A DNA stretch of 64,000 nucleotides from Blastococcus sp. DSM 46786 (lineage in GTDB: Bacteria > Actinomycetota > Actinomycetes > Mycobacteriales > Geodermatophilaceae). A program made the translations under genes and the position numbers. Below the pieces are notes generated by a model, which was not told the origin of the DNA, did no database searches, and saw nothing but the letters and a program-made list of their open reading frames with translations. This document shows, one piece after another, positions 8,196 to 18,759 of the stretch. Position 1 is the first letter of the stretch. Every line of letters starts with the position of its first letter. Location: positions 101,684 through 165,683 of the forward strand of contig NZ_FOAO01000011.1 in NCBI RefSeq assembly GCF_900109665.1. Direction: 5' to 3'.

Positions 8196-9559
8196 CCTCG
8201 CTGGACAACCCGCCCTACACCTACGAGGCCCCCGTCTCGGACGGCCTCTTCGCCCGCGGTCAGGAGATCACCCCGGGCGGGGTGAACAGCCCGGTGCGCG
8301 CCTTCCGCGCCGTCGGTGGCACGCCGCGCTTCATGGCCGAGGGCTCCGGTCCCTGGCTCACCGACGCCGACGGGCGGCGCTACGTCGACCTGGTCAGCTC
8401 GTGGGGGCCGATGATCCTCGGCCACGCGCACCCCGCCGTCGTCGAGGCGGTGACCGCGGCCGCCCGCCGCGGCCTGTCCTTCGGCGCCCCCACCGAGGGG
8501 GAGCTGGAGCTCGCCGAGGAGATCGGCAGCCGGATGGCCCCGGTGGAGCGGGTCCGGCTGGTCAACTCGGGCACCGAGGCGGTGCTCTCGGCCGTGCGCC
8601 TGGCCCGCGGCGCGACCGGCCGCCCCCTGCTGGTCAAGTTCGCCGGCAACTACCACGGGCACGTCGACGCGCTCCTGGCCTCGGCCGGCTCGGGCGTGGC
8701 GACGCTGGGGCTGCCGGACACCCCCGGTGTGACGACGGGAGCCGCCGCCGACACGGTCGTACTGCCCTACAACGACGTCGCCGCCGTCGAGGCGGTCTTC
8801 GCCGAGCGGGGGGCGCAGATCGCCGCGGTCGTCAGCGAGGCCGCCCCCGGCAACATGGGCGTCGTGCCGCCGCTGGACGGCTTCAACGCCGAGCTGCGGC
8901 GGATCACCGCCGCGCACGGCGCGCTGCTGGTCCTCGACGAGGTCATGACGGGGTTCCGCGTCTCGCGGTCGGGCTGGTACGGCCTGGACCCGGTCGACGC
9001 CGACCTGTTCACCTTCGGCAAGGTCATGGGCGGCGGGCTGCCGGCAGCGGCCTTCGGCGGGCGGGCCGACCTCATGGACCACCTCGCGCCCAGCGGGCCC
9101 GTCTACCAGGCCGGGACGCTCTCGGGAAACCCGGTGGCGGTCGCGGCGGGGCTGGCCACGCTGCGGAACTGCACCGACGAGGTCTACGCGCGCTGCGACG
9201 AGGTGTCCGCGGTCCTGCGGGGCGCCGCCAGCGCGGCGCTCTTCGCCGCCGGGGTGCCGCACCGGGTGCAGCAGGCCGGCAGCATGTTCTCGATCTTCTT
9301 CGTGCCCGACGAGCGGCAGGTGCGCGACTACGACGACGCCCGCACCCAGGACGTCTCCCGCTACACCGCGTTCTTCCACGCGCTGCTCGCCCGCGGGGTC
9401 TACCTCCCGCCGTCGGCGTTCGAGTCGTGGTTCGTGAACGCGCAGCTCGACGGCGAGGCCCTCGACCGGGTGCTCGAGGCGCTGCCCGCGGCGGCCCGGG
9501 CCGCCGCCGAGGCCGACGCCCACCGCACCGGCGCGGTCGACAGCGAGCGCTCCTCGTGA
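8192..9559 (+). CDS. hemL: Glutamate-1-semialdehyde 2,1-aminomutase
   Basis: PLP enzyme converting glutamate-1-semialdehyde to 5-aminolevulinate. 455 residues from the GTG at 8192 (GTGA overlap with the previous stop). Visible: [50 protein letters not shown], and [18 protein letters not shown] with the PLP-binding Lys. With hemA and hemB in the same operon it completes the C5 route to porphobilinogen. Confidence 0.96.
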   Translation: MTSLDNPPYTYEAPVSDGLFARGQEITPGGVNSPVRAFRAVGGTPRFMAEGSGPWLTDADGRRYVDLVSSWGPMILGHAHPAVVEAVTAAARRGLSFGAPTEGELELAEEIGSRMAPVERVRLVNSGTEAVLSAVRLARGATGRPLLVKFAGNYHGHVDALLASAGSGVATLGLPDTPGVTTGAAADTVVLPYNDVAAVEAVFAERGAQIAAVVSEAAPGNMGVVPPLDGFNAELRRITAAHGALLVLDEVMTGFRVSRSGWYGLDPVDADLFTFGKVMGGGLPAAAFGGRADLMDHLAPSGPVYQAGTLSGNPVAVAAGLATLRNCTDEVYARCDEVSAVLRGAASAALFAAGVPHRVQQAGSMFSIFFVPDERQVRDYDDARTQDVSRYTAFFHALLARGVYLPPSAFESWFVNAQLDGEALDRVLEALPAAARAAAEADAHRTGAVDSERSS

Positions 9560-10188
9560 CCACCACCGTCGTCCACCTGCTCCGGCACGGGGAGGTGCAC
9601 AACCCCGCCGGCGTGCTCTACGGCCGGCTGCCCGGCTACCGGCTGTCCGCCGCCGGCGAGGCCATGGCGGTCGCGGCCGCGGAGTGGTTCCGCGGGCGGG
9701 ACGTCGCCCACCTGGTGTCCAGCCCGATGGAGCGGGCCCGGCAGACCATCCGCCCCCTGGCCGAGGCCACCGGGCTGGAGGTCGCCGTCGACGAGCGGAT
9801 CATCGAGGCGGGCAACGCCTTCGAGGGCACGGTCGTCGGCCGCGGGGGCGGCGTCTTCCGGGCACCCCGCAACTGGTGGAAGCTGCGCAACCCCGTGCAG
9901 CCCTCCTGGGGCGAGCCGTACGTCGAGATCGCCGCGCGCATGATCGCCGCCGTCGAGGCCGCCCGCGACGCCGCCCGCGGCCACGAGGCCGTGCTGGTCA
10001 GCCACCAGCTGCCCATCTGGACCACCCGGCTGCACGTCGAGGGGCGCCGGTTCGCCCACGATCCGCGCCGCCGCGAGTGCTCGCTGGCCAGCGTCACCTC
10101 GCTCACCTACGAGGACGACCGCTTCGTGGGCGTCTCCTACGCCGAGCCGGCCGGCGCCACCGATCCCGACGCGGTGCCGGGCGCATGA
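9556..10188 (+). CDS. Histidine phosphatase (phosphoglycerate-mutase fold)
   Basis: 210 residues. [10 protein letters not shown] contains the phospho-accepting RHG His, [11 protein letters not shown] follows, and LVSHQLPIW holds the second catalytic His. Same position as Rv0525 between hemL and the cytochrome c maturation genes of mycobacteria. The substrate is unknown; small phosphorylated metabolites are usual for the family. GTG at 9556 overlaps the hemL stop. Confidence 0.86.
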   Translation: MTTTVVHLLRHGEVHNPAGVLYGRLPGYRLSAAGEAMAVAAAEWFRGRDVAHLVSSPMERARQTIRPLAEATGLEVAVDERIIEAGNAFEGTVVGRGGGVFRAPRNWWKLRNPVQPSWGEPYVEIAARMIAAVEAARDAARGHEAVLVSHQLPIWTTRLHVEGRRFAHDPRRRECSLASVTSLTYEDDRFVGVSYAEPAGATDPDAVPGA

Positions 10189-10811
10189 CCACCCCACAGA
10201 AACGCTCCGCTGGCGCTCCACGTTTCCGCGGGGGCCCCGGGAGGCGGGTGCTCACGGCCGTCCTGGCGGCGGCGCTGCTCACCGGGTGCAGCACCGGCTC
10301 CGACGCCGTCGACGTCAACAACGGCGGCGAGTTCCGCTTCGTGGCCGGCACCCCGGCCGGTGAGGTGATCCCCCCCGGCGAGCGGCAGGCCGCGCCGCGG
10401 TTCACCGGTGAGCTGCTCGACGGGAGCGCCTTCGACTCGGAGGCGCTGGACGGCGAGATCGCGGTGATCAACTTCTGGGGTTCGTGGTGCCCGCCCTGCC
10501 GGGTGGAGACGCCCGAGTTCCAGGAGGTCTACGGCGAGGTCGGGCCCGAGGGGGTCGAGTTCCTCGGCATCAACGTCAAGGACGACCGCCAGCTCGCCCA
10601 GGCCTTCCTCGACGGCAAGGAGATCACCTTCCCGTCGCTGTTCGACCCGCGCGGCGAGGTGGCCCTGGCGTTCCGGGACTACCCGGCCAACGCCATCCCG
10701 TCCACCATCGTGCTGGACCGGCAGGGGCGGGTGGCCGCGGTGCACACCGCGGCCGTGCAGCAGGAGGACCTGCGGACGGTGCTGGACCAGGTGCTGGCGG
10801 AAGGAGCCTGA
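10185..10811 (+). CDS. TlpA/ResA-like thioredoxin lipoprotein
   Basis: Membrane-anchored thiol-disulfide reductase that keeps apocytochrome c heme-binding cysteines reduced outside the membrane. 208 residues: a basic N-terminus, a hydrophobic stretch ending in the lipobox LLTGC (Cys35), then a thioredoxin fold with FWGSWCPPCRVETPEF (CPPC) and the cis-Pro region NAIPSTIVLD. ATG overlaps the previous stop and precedes ccdA by 2 nt, matching Rv0526-Rv0527. The codons for residues 5-14 contain a palindrome (10199-10226), which may be an inserted repeat. Confidence 0.9.
   Translation: MTTPQKRSAGAPRFRGGPGRRVLTAVLAAALLTGCSTGSDAVDVNNGGEFRFVAGTPAGEVIPPGERQAAPRFTGELLDGSAFDSEALDGEIAVINFWGSWCPPCRVETPEFQEVYGEVGPEGVEFLGINVKDDRQLAQAFLDGKEITFPSLFDPRGEVALAFRDYPANAIPSTIVLDRQGRVAAVHTAAVQQEDLRTVLDQVLAEGA
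10199..10226. repeat. Palindrome within the lipoprotein signal region
   Basis: GAAACG at 10199-10204 pairs with CGTTTC at 10221-10226; the 16 nt between contain GCTCC twice. It lies in the 5' coding end of the TlpA-like gene and encodes the basic n-region of the signal peptide. Confidence 0.5.
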
Positions 10812-10813
10812 CC

Positions 10814-11634
10814 GTGGGGGAGACCTTCGCCGGCCTGGTCACCGACGGGCCGCTGCTCGTGGCCGCGGGCATCGCCGCGCTCGTGGGGCTGATCAGCTTC
10901 GCCTCGCCCTGCGTGCTGCCGCTGGTGCCCGGCTACCTCTCCTACGTCACCGGGCTGGTCGGCAGCGGCACGCGGACGGCGGCCGCCGCACCCGCGCCCG
11001 CCGGCGGTGGGACGGCGACGGCGGTGCGGGCGACGGTGGACGAGCGCGCGCCGCGGGGCCGGATGGTGCTCGGCGCGCTGCTGTTCGTGCTCGGCTTCAC
11101 CCTCGTCTTCGTGGCCTTCGGCGCCGCGTTCGGCGGGCTGGGCCGCCTCCTGGTGGAGCACGCCGACACCCTCAACCGGGTCTTCGGGGCGATCACGGTG
11201 GTCGTCGGGCTGGGCTTCCTCGGCTGGCTGCCGCTGCTGCAGCGCACCAAGCGCCTCACCGCCCGGCCGGTCGCCGGGCTCGCCGGTGCCCCGCTGCTCG
11301 GGATCGTCTTCGGGCTGGGCTGGACGCCGTGCCTGGGACCGACGCTCGGCGCGGTCTACTCGCTGGCCGTCTCCGAGGCCACCGCAGGGCGCGGCGCGCT
11401 GCTGGGCGTCGCCTACTGCCTGGGTCTGGGCGTGCCCTTCCTGCTGGTCGCGCTCGGCGCCCGCTGGGCCGTCGGCGCCACGTCGTTCCTGCGCCGGCAC
11501 GCCCGTGCGGTCACCCGCTTCGGCGGCGCCGTCCTGGTGCTCATCGGCCTGCTGCTGCTCACCGGCGCGTGGACCGAGATGATGGGCTGGCTGCGCTCGT
11601 GGCTGGCGGCCACCGGCTTCGGGGACTCGGCCCT

Positions 11635-11638
<4 letters not shown>
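10814..11638 (+). CDS. ccdA: Cytochrome c biogenesis protein CcdA
   Basis: Polytopic membrane protein that passes electrons from cytoplasmic thioredoxin to the extracytoplasmic ResA/TlpA partner. 274 residues with about six hydrophobic segments. The two membrane Cys are in SFASPCVLPLVPGYLSY and GWTPCLGPTLGAVYSLA. A Pro/Ala/Thr-rich loop (about 55-80) follows the first helix. GTG at 10814 is preceded by AAGGAG and lies 2 nt after the TlpA-like stop; the CDS end overlaps resB. Confidence 0.93.
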
Positions 11639-13273
<1,635 letters not shown>

Positions 13274-13281
<8 letters not shown>

Positions 13282-14218
13282 CTCCTCGCTGGCCGAGCTG
13301 TCGGACAGCCTGTTCTCCGTGAGCGTCGCGCTCTACTCCGTCGCGCTGCTCGCCTTCTGCGCGCAGCTGGCCTTCGGCCGGCGGGTGGTACGCAGCCGGG
13401 AGCTGGCCGCCGTGGGCGCCGGCGCGACCGGCGCCGCCCCCGAGCAGGCCCCGGCCGCCGAGACCCCGCGGGGCAACCGGTGGGGGCTGGTCGCGATCGG
13501 GCTCACCGTCCTGGGCGCGCTCACCCACACCGGCATCCTGGTCACCCGCGGCATGGCGACCGACCGGCTGCCGTGGGGAAACATGTACGAGTTCGCCACG
13601 GCGGTCGTCCTGGTCGCGGTGGTGGCGTACGTGGTGCTCGCGGTGCGCACGCCCAACCTGCGGCACATCGGCGTCTTCGTGCTGGGGCCGGTCGTGCTGT
13701 CGCTGGTGGCCATCGGGCTGGGCCTCTACACCGAGGCCGCGCCGGTGGTCGCCGCGCTGCGGTCGGCCTGGCTGGCCATCCACGTCACCGCGGCCATCCT
13801 CGGCTTCGGCATCTTCATGGTCAGCGGCATCGCCAGCGTCCTGTACCTGGTGAAGGCCCGCCCGGGTGCGGACGAGGGCGGCGGCGTCGTCTCGCGGCTG
13901 CCCGCGGCCGCCACGCTCGACCGGGTGGCGCACCGCACCGCGGTGCTCGGCTTCCCGATCTGGACGTTCGCCGTCATCGCCGGCGCCATCTGGGCCGAGG
14001 CGGCCTGGGGCCGGTTCTGGGGCTGGGACCCGAAGGAGACCTGGTCGTTCGTCGCCTGGGTCGTCTACGCGGCCTACCTGCACGCCCGGACGACGCCCGG
14101 GTGGCGGGGGCGCACGGCGGCGTGGGTCAACGTGGTCGGCCTCGCCGTCATGATCTTCAACCTGACGTTCGTCAACCTCGTCTCCAGCGGGCTGCACAGC
14201 TACGCCGGGGTGGAGTGA
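13274..14218 (+). CDS. ccsA: Cytochrome c biogenesis protein CcsA (ResC)
   Basis: Heme-handling partner of ResB. 314 residues, mostly hydrophobic, with the tryptophan-rich WWD-type heme-binding motif WGRFWGWDPKETWSF and the downstream conserved His in YLHARTTPGWRG and GLHSYAGVE. GTG at 13274 gives VTDSSLAELSDSLFSVSV; it overlaps resB, so the two subunits are translationally coupled. Last gene of the long rex-hem-ccs transcription unit. Confidence 0.94.
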
Positions 14219-14280
14219 CGCCCTCCCCCGTCGGGGCGGGACCGCGCCGGCAATGCTGCCCGTTGTCGGGCCCTCGTGCT

Positions 14281-14296
14281 TCCATGCCCCCATGGA
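14281..14296 (+). terminator. Hairpin downstream of ccsA
   Basis: Perfect TCCATG-CCCC-CATGGA stem-loop about 60 nt after the ccsA stop; a GC-rich CCCC/GGGG hairpin also lies at about 14224-14238. Together they probably end the rex-hem-ccs transcript. Confidence 0.45.
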
Positions 14297-14334
14297 GCTG
14301 ACCAGCAGCGCACCGGCAGGCGGGAAGACGGCCC

Positions 14335-14628
14335 GTGGGTAGGCACGAGGCGCCCGAGGGCGCGTCGCCGCACCCGCTCGTCGCCGCGGCGCTCGCCGGC
14401 CGGCCGGCCGAGGCCGCCGGTGGGCACCGCCACGAGCCCCGGGCCGCGGCGGAGGAGGGGGACCTGGGCTGGCCGGGGGACGAGCCCGCCCCCGGCGGCG
14501 GGGGGCTCGGGTGGCCGGGCGACGCCGCCGCCGAGCAGCAGGCGGAGGCCACCCTGCCGCCCGTTCCCGCGGAGGTGCCCCCGCGGCGCGGCTGGCGCCG
14601 GTTGTTCGGCGCGGAGCCGGCGGCCTAG
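14335..14628 (+). CDS. Hypothetical 97-residue protein with duplicated LGWPGD
   Basis: Not recognised. Acidic, Gly/Ala/Pro-rich and probably disordered. It contains LGWPGD twice (DLGWPGDEPAP and GLGWPGDAAAE) and ends in a basic aromatic tail, RRGWRRLFGAEPAA. No membrane segment. GTG at 14335 follows GGCGGGAAG. Convergent with the small membrane protein at 14644-14856. The repeated motif and defined C-terminal patch favour a real gene. Confidence 0.55.
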   Translation: MGRHEAPEGASPHPLVAAALAGRPAEAAGGHRHEPRAAAEEGDLGWPGDEPAPGGGGLGWPGDAAAEQQAEATLPPVPAEVPPRRGWRRLFGAEPAA

Positions 14629-14643
14629 CTCAGTCGGCCCAGC

Positions 14644-14856
14644 TCAGGTCGGGGAGCCGTCGTCCCGGCGGGCCCGCCGCTCCAGCTCGCGGAGGAACTC
14701 CGGGTCGTCGTCCGGCGCCACGAACTTCACCGGGCCCTTGGGCCGCTGAGGACGGCGCGCGGGACGCACGCTCCCCTCGGGCCCGGCGTTCGCCGCGGCG
14801 CGCACCACCAGGGCGACGACCACGACCGCAACCACGAGAACCACCAGGAACACCAC
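14644..14856 (-). CDS. Small single-pass membrane protein
   Basis: 70 residues. One strong N-terminal transmembrane helix (VVFLVVLVVAVVVVALVV) is followed by a basic Pro/Arg-rich linker and an acidic/amphipathic tail (FVAPDDDPEFLRELERRA). A GAGGGGGTG Shine-Dalgarno-like stretch precedes the GTG at 14856. Such one-helix proteins with a PDDDPEFLRELERR-like tail recur in actinobacteria without known function. Convergent with the gene ending at 14628. Confidence 0.68.
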   Translation of the reverse strand: MVFLVVLVVAVVVVALVVRAAANAGPEGSVRPARRPQRPKGPVKFVAPDDDPEFLRELERRARRDDGSPT

Positions 14857-14904
14857 GGGCCCACCCCCTCGTCGGACTCCAGCGTACGTCGGCGGCGATA
14901 CTCG

Positions 14905-15390
14905 GTGCCGCACAACCGACAGCGGTACCCCGGGGCAGGACGGAGAACCACCATCGACGCCGTGGATCGGCAGCTGGTCGAGCTGCTGAGCGCCAACGGG
15001 CGCGCCAGCTACGCCGAGCTCGCCCGGCAGGTGGGGCTCTCCTCGCCCGCCGTGCACGAGCGGGTCGGCAAGCTGGAGGCGGCCGGGGTGATCCTCGGCT
15101 ACCGGGCCGTCGTCGACCCGGCGGCCGTGGGGCTGCCGGTGACCGCGCTCGTCAGCCTGATCGAGAGCGACGCCGTCGACGACCCGCGGGTGCAGGACGA
15201 GCTGCGCGCGCTACCGGCCGTCGAGGACTGCTGGCGCGTGGCCGGCGGTGAGGACTACGTGCTGAAGGTGCGCGTGACCGACATCGCGGCACTCGAGGAG
15301 GCGATCGACGCGTTGAACCGCATCAGAGGGGTCGCACGCACGAGGACGACGGTCGTCCTCTCGACCAAGTGGGAGGGCCGTCATGGCTGA
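14905..15390 (+). CDS. Lrp/AsnC-family transcriptional regulator
   Basis: Helix-turn-helix domain at about residues 18-70 (DAVDRQLVELLSANGRASYAELARQVGLSS, split here as DAVDRQLVELL and ASYAELARQVGLSS) followed by the RAM ligand-binding domain ending in TRTTVVLSTKWEG. Lrp-type proteins respond to amino acids, but the ligand here is unknown. The first in-frame start is GTG 14905 (161 residues); GTG 14962 would begin at VDRQLVELL and is also possible. The stop overlaps the DUF4229 start, suggesting co-transcription. Confidence 0.88.
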   Translation: MPHNRQRYPGAGRRTTIDAVDRQLVELLSANGRASYAELARQVGLSSPAVHERVGKLEAAGVILGYRAVVDPAAVGLPVTALVSLIESDAVDDPRVQDELRALPAVEDCWRVAGGEDYVLKVRVTDIAALEEAIDALNRIRGVARTRTTVVLSTKWEGRHG

Positions 15391-15709
15391 TCAGGACCAG
15401 AACCCGGCCGGTGCGCCGGTGGGCCCCGCGGGGGGCGCGGCCTCACCCCCGAAGGTCCTGCCCTGGCTGCTGCTGTACACCGTGGGGCGGTTCGCGATCG
15501 CCGCGGCGCTCGTCCTGGTCCTCTGGTGGGCGGGTCTCGGCAGCTTCGCGGGCCTGCTGTTCGGCCTGCTGCTGTCGATGCCGGTCTCCTACGTGCTGCT
15601 GCGGCCCTCGCGCGAACGGCTCACCGAGGCGCTGGCGGCGCGCAGCGTCGCCCGGCGGGCGGCCCGCGAGGACCTGCGCGACCGGCTCAGCGGCGGCGCG
15701 GCCGAGTAG
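15383..15709 (+). CDS. DUF4229 membrane protein
   Basis: 108 residues. A Pro/Ala-rich N-terminus, then two closely spaced helices (LPWLLLYTVGRFAIAAALVL and GSFAGLLFGLLLSMPVSYV), then the basic tail LLRPSRERLTEALAARS, the recognisable DUF4229 signature. Often found beside menA in actinobacteria; the role is unknown. ATG lies inside the end of the Lrp gene; convergent with menA with 6 nt between the stops. Confidence 0.82.
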   Translation: MADQDQNPAGAPVGPAGGAASPPKVLPWLLLYTVGRFAIAAALVLVLWWAGLGSFAGLLFGLLLSMPVSYVLLRPSRERLTEALAARSVARRAAREDLRDRLSGGAAE

Positions 15710-15715
15710 CCGCGC

Positions 15716-16585
15716 TCAGCTGATCGCGAGCCCGGCGGCCAGGAGGACGCCGGTCCCCAGCGTCAGCACGCCGGTGGACGCCAGCACCGCGATGAGTGCC
15801 GGTCCGCGGCCGCCCGCCAGCACCGTCCGCGCGGGGGCGAGCGCCAGCGGCGCGGCGGCCAGCGCCAGCAGCGCCCACGGCCGCGTGATGCCGACCGCGG
15901 CGACGACGACGAACGGGACGACGAGCAGCGCGGCGTAGAGCAGCCGCGTGCCCCGGTCGCCGAGGAGCACCGCCAGCGTGCGCTTCCCGACCCGGGCGTC
16001 GCCCTCGATGTCGCGCAGGTTGTTCACCACCAGGATCGCCACGATCAGCAGGCCGATCGGCACCGACACCGCGAACGCCAGCCCCGGCAGCGTGCGGGTC
16101 TGCACGTAGGTGGTGCCGACGACGGCGACCGGGCCGAAGAAGACGAAGACGAAGACCTCGCCCAGGGCCCGGTAGCCGTAGGGGAGCGGGCCGCCGGTGT
16201 AGGTCCAGGCCGCGGCGATGCAGACCGCGCCCACCGCGACCAGCCACCAGCTCGACAGCGCCGCGAGCGCGAGCCCGGCGACCCCGGCGACGGCGAAGGC
16301 CGCCAGCGCGGCCACGAGCACCTGCCGGGCCGTGGCGGCGCCGGAGCCGACCAGCCGCATCGGGCCGACCCGGTCGGCGTCGGTGCCGCGCTTCCCGTCG
16401 GAGTGGTCGTTGGCGTAGTTCACCCCGACCTGCAGCGCCAGCGCCACGACCAGCGCGAGCAGCGCGGGTACGAGCCGGAACCCGTCGAGGGCCACCGCGG
16501 CCCCGGTGCCGACGAGCACCGGCGCCACCGCCGCGGGCAGGGTGCGGGGGCGGGCGCCGGCCAGCCACTGGGCAGGGGTGGCCAT
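15716..16585 (-). CDS. menA: 1,4-dihydroxy-2-naphthoate polyprenyltransferase
   Basis: Integral membrane UbiA-family prenyltransferase that attaches the polyprenyl tail to 1,4-dihydroxy-2-naphthoate, giving demethylmenaquinone. 289 residues. The first Asp-rich motif is NYANDHSDGKRGTD and the second is NNLRDIEGDARVGKRTLA; about eight to nine hydrophobic helices. ATG overlaps the menE stop (TGATG), so the two are coupled on the minus strand. The polyprenyl donor could come from the synthase at 44440-45495. Confidence 0.95.
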   Translation of the reverse strand: MATPAQWLAGARPRTLPAAVAPVLVGTGAAVALDGFRLVPALLALVVALALQVGVNYANDHSDGKRGTDADRVGPMRLVGSGAATARQVLVAALAAFAVAGVAGLALAALSSWWLVAVGAVCIAAAWTYTGGPLPYGYRALGEVFVFVFFGPVAVVGTTYVQTRTLPGLAFAVSVPIGLLIVAILVVNNLRDIEGDARVGKRTLAVLLGDRGTRLLYAALLVVPFVVVAAVGITRPWALLALAAAPLALAPARTVLAGGRGPALIAVLASTGVLTLGTGVLLAAGLAIS

Positions 16586-17706
16586 CAGACCTCCGGGGTG
16601 CGGGCCGCGACGGCGCGGCGGTCGGGCTTGCCCGTGTGCAGGGTGGGGATCGCTTCGACCAGGTGCAGCTGCCGCGGCGCCGCCGGAGCGCCGAGCCGCT
16701 GCGCCACCCACGGGCGCAGGTCGGCCAGCGCGGGGACGGCCCCGGGCGCCGGGACGACGGCGGCGACGACGCGCTGCCCCCACTCCGCGTCGGGCCGGCC
16801 GAAGACGACGGCGTCGGCGACGGTGGGGTGCTCGCGCAACGCGGCCTCCACGGCGGCGGGCGCCACGTTGACCCCGCCGCTGATGACGACGTCGTCCAGC
16901 CGGCCGTGCACGGTGAGCCGCCCGCCGGGGTCGAGCGCGCCGGCGTCGCGGGTGCGGAACCAGCCGTCGGCGAAGGCGGCCGCGGTGGCCTCCGGGTCGC
17001 CGCGGTAGCCCAGCGCCAGCACCGCGCCCGCCAGCTCGATCCCGCCGTCCGCGATGCGTACGCGGACCCCGTCCAGCGGCACGCCGTCGTAGACGCACCC
17101 CCCGGCGGTCTCGGTCATGCCGTACGTCGTGACGACAGCGACGCCCTCCGCCCGGGCGCGGGCGAGCAGTGCGGGGTCGGTGGCCGCGCCGCCCACCAGG
17201 ACCGCGTCGAAGGCGCGCAGCGCGTCCGGTTCGGCGTCGAGGGCCCGGCGCAGCTGGGTGGGGACCAGCGCGGTGTAGCGCCGGTCGCCGGCCGGCATGC
17301 GGGCGACGGCCGCGGCGAGCGGCTCCCCGGCGCCGAGGCGGGTGGCGGTGCGCCCGGCCAGCAGCGAGCGGCAGAGCACCTGCAGCCCGGCGATCGCCGA
17401 CACCGGCAGCGCCAGCAGCCAGCTGCCGGGGCCGCCGAGCCGGTCGAGGGTCGCGGTCGCGGATGCCCGCAGCGCGGCGGCGGGCAGCAGCACCCCGCGG
17501 CCGCCGCCGGTCGAGCCCGAGGTGACGACGACGAGGTCGGTGCCCGGCTCCAGCGGCTCCTCGGGGCGGAGCACGGCGCGGGCAGCGTCGACCACGGACG
17601 GCGGGCCGGCGGGCAGCACGGCCAGCGGGCGCTCGCCGTCCAGCGCCGCGCGGACGTCGTCGTCGGAGAGCTCGCCCGCGGCCACGAGGGTCAGCTGCCG
17701 AGCCAC
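16585..17706 (-). CDS. menE: o-succinylbenzoate-CoA ligase
   Basis: Adenylate-forming enzyme activating o-succinylbenzoate for ring closure to DHNA-CoA. 373 residues, short for the family as in other actinobacterial MenE. Motifs: VVVTSGSTGGGRGVLLP, TTYGMTETAGGC, VHGRLDDVVISGG, and IPTLHTGKPDRRA with the catalytic Lys. GTG at 17706 is preceded by a -10-like TAGGCT 8 nt upstream, suggesting a leaderless message. Divergent from menC. Confidence 0.93.
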   Translation of the reverse strand: MARQLTLVAAGELSDDDVRAALDGERPLAVLPAGPPSVVDAARAVLRPEEPLEPGTDLVVVTSGSTGGGRGVLLPAAALRASATATLDRLGGPGSWLLALPVSAIAGLQVLCRSLLAGRTATRLGAGEPLAAAVARMPAGDRRYTALVPTQLRRALDAEPDALRAFDAVLVGGAATDPALLARARAEGVAVVTTYGMTETAGGCVYDGVPLDGVRVRIADGGIELAGAVLALGYRGDPEATAAAFADGWFRTRDAGALDPGGRLTVHGRLDDVVISGGVNVAPAAVEAALREHPTVADAVVFGRPDAEWGQRVVAAVVPAPGAVPALADLRPWVAQRLGAPAAPRQLHLVEAIPTLHTGKPDRRAVAARTPEV

Positions 17707-17714
17707 GAGGGACG

Positions 17715-17720
17715 AGCCTA
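17715..17720 (-). promoter_or_regulatory. -10 element of menE (leaderless type)
   Basis: TAGGCT on the minus strand, ending 8 nt before the menE GTG. No Shine-Dalgarno is visible, consistent with transcription starting at or near the start codon. Confidence 0.45.
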
Positions 17721-17783
17721 TGCGGCCCCCTGCAGGGACCCGGCACGAGCCTGCGAGTGGTGGGGGGCAGGGGGTCCTTCTCA

Positions 17784-17789
17784 TAGGCT
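17784..17789 (+). promoter_or_regulatory. -10 element of menC (leaderless type)
   Basis: TAGGCT ending 7 nt before the menC GTG at 17797, the mirror of the menE element on the other strand. The 90-bp menE/menC gap thus holds two divergent promoters. Confidence 0.45.
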
Positions 17790-17796
17790 GATCACC

Positions 17797-18759
17797 GTGA
17801 CCGCCCTCCCCGCCGCCGCGCTGCCGGCGGGGATCACCGCGCTGGCGGTCTACGAGGTGCCGCTGCGCACCCGGTTCCGGGGCATCGACGTGCGCGACGG
17901 CGTGCTGCTGCGCGGCCCGGCCGGCTGGGGCGAGTTCTCCCCGTTCTGGGACTACGACGCCGTCGAGAGCCGCCGCTGGTGGGCCGCCGCGGTCGAGGCC
18001 GCCACCGAGGGGTTCCCCGAGCCCGTGCGCGCCAGCGTGCCGGTGAACGTCACCGTGCCGGCGGTCGACGCGGAGCGGGCGCATGCGATCGTCGCCGCCT
18101 CGGGCTGCCGCACCGCCAAGGTCAAGGTCGCCGAGCCGGGGCAGACGCACGAACACGACCGCGCCCGGGTCGAGGCGGTGCGCGACGCGCTCGGCCCCGG
18201 CGGCGCGATGCGGGTGGACGCCAACGCCGCCTGGGACGTCGACACCGCGGTGCGGCGGATCCGCGAACTCGACGCCGCCGTGGGGCTGGAGTACGTCGAG
18301 CAGCCCTGCGCCACCCTGCCGGAGCTGGCCGCGCTGCGCCGGCGGATCGACGTCCGCGTCGCCGTGGACGAGGGGGTGCGCCGCTCGGCCGACCCGCTCG
18401 CCGTCGACCTGCGGGAGGCCGGCGACGTCGTCGTCCTCAAGGTGCAGCCGCTGGGCGGCGTGCGGGCGGCGCTGCGCGTGGCGGAGGCCCACGGGCTGCC
18501 CTGCGTCGTCTCCTCGGCGCTGGAGTCCTCGGTCGGCATCGCGGCCGGTGTCGCGCTGGCCGCCGCCCTGCCGGAGCTGCCGTTCGCCTGCGGCCTGGCG
18601 ACCGTCGCGCTGTTCACCGCCGACGTGTCGTCGTCCCCGCTGCTGCCGGTGGACGGCGCGCTGCCGGTGGTGCGGCCGGAGCCCGACCGCGTCCCTCCCG
18701 CCGGCGAGGGGACCGTGGCCCGGTGGCTGACCCGGATCGACGAGGTGCTCGCCGCGTGA
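17797..18759 (+). CDS. menC: o-succinylbenzoate synthase
   Basis: Enolase-superfamily dehydratase making o-succinylbenzoate from SHCHC. 320 residues. Catalytic Lys pair in TAKVKVAE, metal ligands in RVDANAAWD, YVEQPC and VDEGVR, and the second-face Lys in VVLKVQPLGG. Substrate-binding SSALESSVGI near the C-terminus. GTG 17797 gives VTALPAAALPAG; downstream menD overlaps by 4 nt. Confidence 0.93.
   Translation: MTALPAAALPAGITALAVYEVPLRTRFRGIDVRDGVLLRGPAGWGEFSPFWDYDAVESRRWWAAAVEAATEGFPEPVRASVPVNVTVPAVDAERAHAIVAASGCRTAKVKVAEPGQTHEHDRARVEAVRDALGPGGAMRVDANAAWDVDTAVRRIRELDAAVGLEYVEQPCATLPELAALRRRIDVRVAVDEGVRRSADPLAVDLREAGDVVVLKVQPLGGVRAALRVAEAHGLPCVVSSALESSVGIAAGVALAAALPELPFACGLATVALFTADVSSSPLLPVDGALPVVRPEPDRVPPAGEGTVARWLTRIDEVLAA

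Noticed and set aside
6350..9523. Open frame of about 1050 codons on the minus strand opposite hemD, hemB and hemL
   Set aside because: High-GC antisense shadow: repetitive Arg/Gly/His composition, no motifs, and the plus strand encodes complete heme enzymes.
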